DNA of 46,976 nt. Source: Oxalobacter paeniformigenes (GTDB taxonomy: Bacteria; Pseudomonadota; Gammaproteobacteria; Burkholderiales; Burkholderiaceae_D). Below the pieces are notes generated by a model. That model was not told the DNA's origin. It did no database searches and worked only from the letters and a program-made list of their open reading frames with translations. Within the stretch, counting starts at the first letter, position 1. Every line of letters begins with the position of its first letter. Location: assembly GCF_027158465.1 (NCBI RefSeq), contig NZ_JAMKYL010000009.1:1-46976 (forward strand), given 5' to 3'. The translations under genes were made by a program, and so were the position numbers. Positions 44,003-46,976 of this stretch are shown here, piece by piece.

Positions 44003-45316
44003 ATGTCTCGTTATCCGAAATATGTCGATTTGCTGCCGGTGGCCAATGTTTCCGGAGTTATTCGTCTTCCAGGTTCGAAAAGCATATCGAACCGTACGTT
44101 GCTTTTGTCTGCACTGGCTGATGGGGAAACGGTTGTCAGGGATTTGTTGTCTTCGGATGATACATCGGTGATGCTGGATGCATTGCAGGCATTGGGTGTA
44201 CAGTGGAAACAGACAGGAAATGCGAATGAATATATCGTCAGGGGTACGCGAGGTGATTTGCCGGTCAAAAAGGCCGACTTGTTTCTCGGCAATGCTGGGA
44301 CGGCAATTCGCCCGTTAACTGCAGCGTTGGCGGTACTGGGGGGCGATTTTCTTTTGCGTGGCATTCCCCGGATGCATGAACGTCCGATTGGGGATCTGGT
44401 GGATGCGCTCAATGCTTCAGGCGCGCAGATCGAGTATGTGGAAAATCCGGGTTATCCTCCGATCAGGATTCATGAAGGAAGGTTCAATTCTCATGAACTG
44501 AGGGTGCGTGGCAATGTGTCCAGCCAGTTTCTGACAGCCTTGCTTATGGCAGCACCGCTGATGGCGAGAACGGACGATGTTACGATTCATGTGATTGGTG
44601 AGTTGATTTCAAAACCGTATATCGAGATTACCCTGAATCTGATGCGTACATTCGGTGTTGTGGTCGAGAGGGATGGATGGAATACGTTTGTCCTGAGAAA
44701 AGGGCAAACGTACAGAAGTCCCGGTATTTTGCATGTGGAAGGCGATGCTTCTTCCGCTTCCTATTTTCTGGCGGCTGCCGCAATATCAGGCGGTCCGGTC
44801 AGGGTGGAGGGTATCGGGCGCAACAGTATTCAGGGTGATGTCCGTTTTGTCGATGTGCTCGCCAAAATGGGGGCGAATGTCGAGTATGGCGACAATTACA
44901 TTGAGGTGAAATCTGGCAATGTGTTAAAAGGTATTGATCAGGATTTCAATCTGATACCGGATGCAGCCATGACGGTTGCAATGCTGGCGGTATATGCCGA
45001 TGGTCCCAGTGTCTTGCGCAATATCGGTAGCTGGCGGGTGAAGGAAACAGACAGGATTGCAGCAATGGCAACGGAGCTGGCAAAACTGGGTGTCGGCGTG
45101 GAAGCAGGTGATGACTGGTTGAAAATCGTTCCTTCCGATACGATTGCCGATGCCGAAATCGATACATATGACGATCATCGTATGGCGATGTGTTTTTCGC
45201 TGGCTTGCCTTTCCGGACAAGGCAAACAAGGGGCGAGAATCAGAATCAACGATCCAAAGTGCGTAGCGAAGACATTTCCTGAATATTTTCAGGCTTTTGC
45301 AACCTTGTGTACATAA
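44003..45316 (+). CDS. aroA: 5-enolpyruvylshikimate-3-phosphate synthase
   Basis: AroA makes EPSP from shikimate-3-phosphate and PEP, the step blocked by glyphosate. The 437-residue protein shows the class I signature LFLGNAGTAIRPLTAAL (near residues 92-108), RMHERPIGDLVDAL and the C-terminal NIGSWRVKETDRIAAMATEL and DDHRMAMCFSLA. It follows tyrA by 4 bases and ends the aromatic run. In related bacteria cmk follows; here a broken transferase gene follows instead. Confidence 0.98.
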   Translation: MSRYPKYVDLLPVANVSGVIRLPGSKSISNRTLLLSALADGETVVRDLLSSDDTSVMLDALQALGVQWKQTGNANEYIVRGTRGDLPVKKADLFLGNAGTAIRPLTAALAVLGGDFLLRGIPRMHERPIGDLVDALNASGAQIEYVENPGYPPIRIHEGRFNSHELRVRGNVSSQFLTALLMAAPLMARTDDVTIHVIGELISKPYIEITLNLMRTFGVVVERDGWNTFVLRKGQTYRSPGILHVEGDASSASYFLAAAAISGGPVRVEGIGRNSIQGDVRFVDVLAKMGANVEYGDNYIEVKSGNVLKGIDQDFNLIPDAAMTVAMLAVYADGPSVLRNIGSWRVKETDRIAAMATELAKLGVGVEAGDDWLKIVPSDTIADAEIDTYDDHRMAMCFSLACLSGQGKQGARIRINDPKCVAKTFPEYFQAFATLCT

Positions 45317-45329
45317 ATAAGGCGGTTTT

Positions 45330-46954
45330 GTGGCCGGTATTGTTTTGCAATTGAAAAACCGATCTGATCGTCTGAAGAGTCAGATAAAGGATTTTTTTGA
45401 CTTCAAGACTACATTGTTGTTTTTGCTGATTTTCTGCTTCTGCTTTTGTATATTCTTCTTTTATTTGCCGAAAGCGTTGCCGCGTACATTATCACGTTCG
45501 ATGGCCAATGCCGTGGTCATATTTCTGCTTGTACGTTTGGCGCATCCGCTAAGAATACCGGCCATTTTATACGTTTCATTTGTCGTTACTCTTAATGTTT
45601 CGTGTATTTATTTGTATGGCGGTGTTCTGCACGATGGCATGCTGGCTTCCGTAATGGAAACACATTACAGCGAAGCAAAGGAATTTTTGTTTCATGCCGG
45701 GATTCTTCCCTGGCTATTGTTTCTCGCTATTTTTGGCTTTTTGCTCAGGCTGACCCGCAATATATCGAAAACTGGAATCGTCGGTATAGCGGTGCTTCTG
45801 GTCCTTTTGTTGTTCCCGTTGCTGAAGGTTGCCGTGCCATCATGGTTGGGTCTTTCAATGAGGGAGGCGTATGAGTTCAGGCAATATCCGATGGAAATAA
45901 TGGGATCAAAGTACCGTACGTATTTGGTAACCAAGGAACCTGCCATGATTGCATGGTTATCATGCAGCACAATCCAAAATAAATGACGCACTGAGCAAGA
46001 CAAGAATATTGCCAGTCGGTATAACTCTTGATTCTGTAATGGCCAAAAGCGCTCCAAAGAGAATCGTCATAATTCTCGGTGAGAGTGACAACAAAAAACA
46101 TCATGGTATCTACGGATATCCCTACCCAACAGATTATTTCATGATGAAGATGCGGGAAGCCGAAAAAGACAAGGTCGCCATATTCAATGCAGTTTCACCG
46201 GCTTCGGTTACTCGAGAGGCGGTTATCCGGATGTTCAGTCTGGCAACAGCTAAACGGATTGAGCCTTTTACAGACAATGTGAGTCTTCTGGAAATGGCCA
46301 GTGCGGCAGGGTATGAAATGTTATGGCTGTCAAAGCAGGGAGGTATCGGGCTTCATGATACGCTGGTAAGGGTTATCGCGTTGCAGGCAGACAGGGTTTC
46401 TTTTGTCGCGGGAAAATTTGACGATACTTTGCTGAAACCGTTTTCGGATAATTTGCGTGTTTGTCTTGCATTTGCGAGGGAGTCATCTTGGGTATAAGTA
46501 TGGCCATGAGCAAATCGACTTCGAAAGAGCAGCCAATTCATTGCCGAAGTATCGCCATTATGATGCGACAATTGCCAAGACGAACAGATTCCTTGAATCA
46601 CTGACGCAAATTGCAGGTCAAGACAGAAATACATTATTTATCTATGTACCTGATCATGGTGAAATTGTGAATAAGGGACATGGGTTACATCGTCGGGATA
46701 GGCGACAGTGTGAAGTTCCATTTGTCATATGGTCAGAAGACGAGAAACTGGTTCAGCATGCCAGAATGCTTGTTGACAAATATTCCACGGGACGCAATGG
46801 CGAAAAAATGTTTAATACGGTATCTTTGCCGCTGGTACTGGCAGAAATGATGGGGTATGAGGTCAGCGAGACATATCGTAACCAGGAACGGGAAGAGTCT
46901 CGGTATATTTTTAGCGTAAATGGCAATTTTTATCCGATAGAAATGTTGGAATGA
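45330..46954 (+). pseudogene. Phosphoethanolamine transferase-like (EptA/sulfatase family) gene, interrupted by two frameshifts
   Basis: Three reading frames together resemble one integral membrane phosphoethanolamine transferase. Frame 1 (45330-45986) gives an N-terminal part with several hydrophobic segments. Frame 2 (45949-46497) has the enzyme-like ILGESDNKKHHGIYGYP and a possible catalytic Thr in SPASVTREAV. Frame 3 (46457-46954) has the conserved FVLHLRGSHLGYKYG and the metal-ligand YVPDHGE and GHG. The two shifts fall in 45949-45984 and 46436-46494. Each moves the frame by +1, so either extra bases or two-base losses could explain them. The region looks A+T-richer than its neighbours and starts 13 bases after aroA. 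Sequencing error cannot be excluded. Confidence 0.75.
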
Positions 46955-46976
46955 AAAGCGGTTTACATGTTATCTA

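Noticed and set aside
45949..46497. Programmed ribosomal frameshifting as explanation of the broken transferase
   Set aside because: No slippery heptamer with a downstream structure was seen, and two separate shifts are required, so mutation or sequencing error is simpler.
1..46976. CRISPR arrays, tRNA or rRNA genes, insertion sequences
   Set aside because: No direct repeat arrays, cloverleaf-type sequences, rRNA segments or transposase-like frames were recognised on either strand.

Overview
This window looks like a chromosomal segment of a betaproteobacterium of the order Burkholderiales, probably the family Oxalobacteraceae; Oxalobacter is my best guess. The reasons are the gene order ompA / ubiG / gph beside gyrA-serC-pheA-hisC-tyrA-aroA, the ribF-ileS-lspA-coaBC-dut block, a moderate G+C content, and a large formate/molybdenum gene set. 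No rRNA, tRNA, CRISPR array, insertion sequence or prophage gene was seen. Most of the window is core metabolism.

Layout. 1-818: rplM-rpsI (rpsI cut by the window edge) with a clear promoter. 939-1565: a LysE/RhtB exporter. 1758-9044, minus strand: ribF, ileS, lspA, coaBC, dut and a PDZ/M48-like lipoprotein with a degenerate zinc motif. 9155-10975: an orphan family-5 solute-binding protein. 11029-22647: a molybdenum/formate island with mobB, a GltD-like iron-sulfur flavoprotein, a four-cluster ferredoxin subunit, a Cys-type FdhF formate dehydrogenase, an aldehyde dehydrogenase, modCBA, modE and fdhD. 22719-27349: metY, a DUF4139 protein, thiM and a Sir2 protein. 27456-31028: ahpF, ahpC and ppk2. 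31038-34445: dapF and an LpxL-type acyltransferase, divergent from metK. 34508-36613: gph, ubiG and ompA. 37091-45316: gyrA, serC, pheA, hisC, tyrA and aroA. 45330-46954: a phosphoethanolamine-transferase-like gene broken by two frameshifts, where cmk would normally follow aroA in this order.

How the genes work together. ModABC imports molybdate, ModE probably senses it, MobB acts in making the guanine dinucleotide form of the cofactor, and FdhD acts in sulfurating it for the formate dehydrogenase. The FDH catalytic subunit has Cys140 where E. coli FdhH has selenocysteine. It is encoded with a ferredoxin-type subunit and lies divergent from a flavoprotein that could pass the electrons to NAD(P)+. 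The serC-to-aroA run serves serine and aromatic amino acid synthesis. AhpC/AhpF form a peroxide-reduction pair.

Most notable for follow-up: the FDH/GltD-like module and its grouping with all the Mo genes; a 9+9 bp inverted repeat resembling a ModE site over the modA ribosome-binding region; a metK leader with two mutually exclusive helices that looks like an undescribed attenuator or riboswitch; the pseudo-zinc motif in the M48-like lipoprotein; Gln83 in GyrA; and the double-frameshifted transferase after aroA. All calls come from reading the sequence without database searches.
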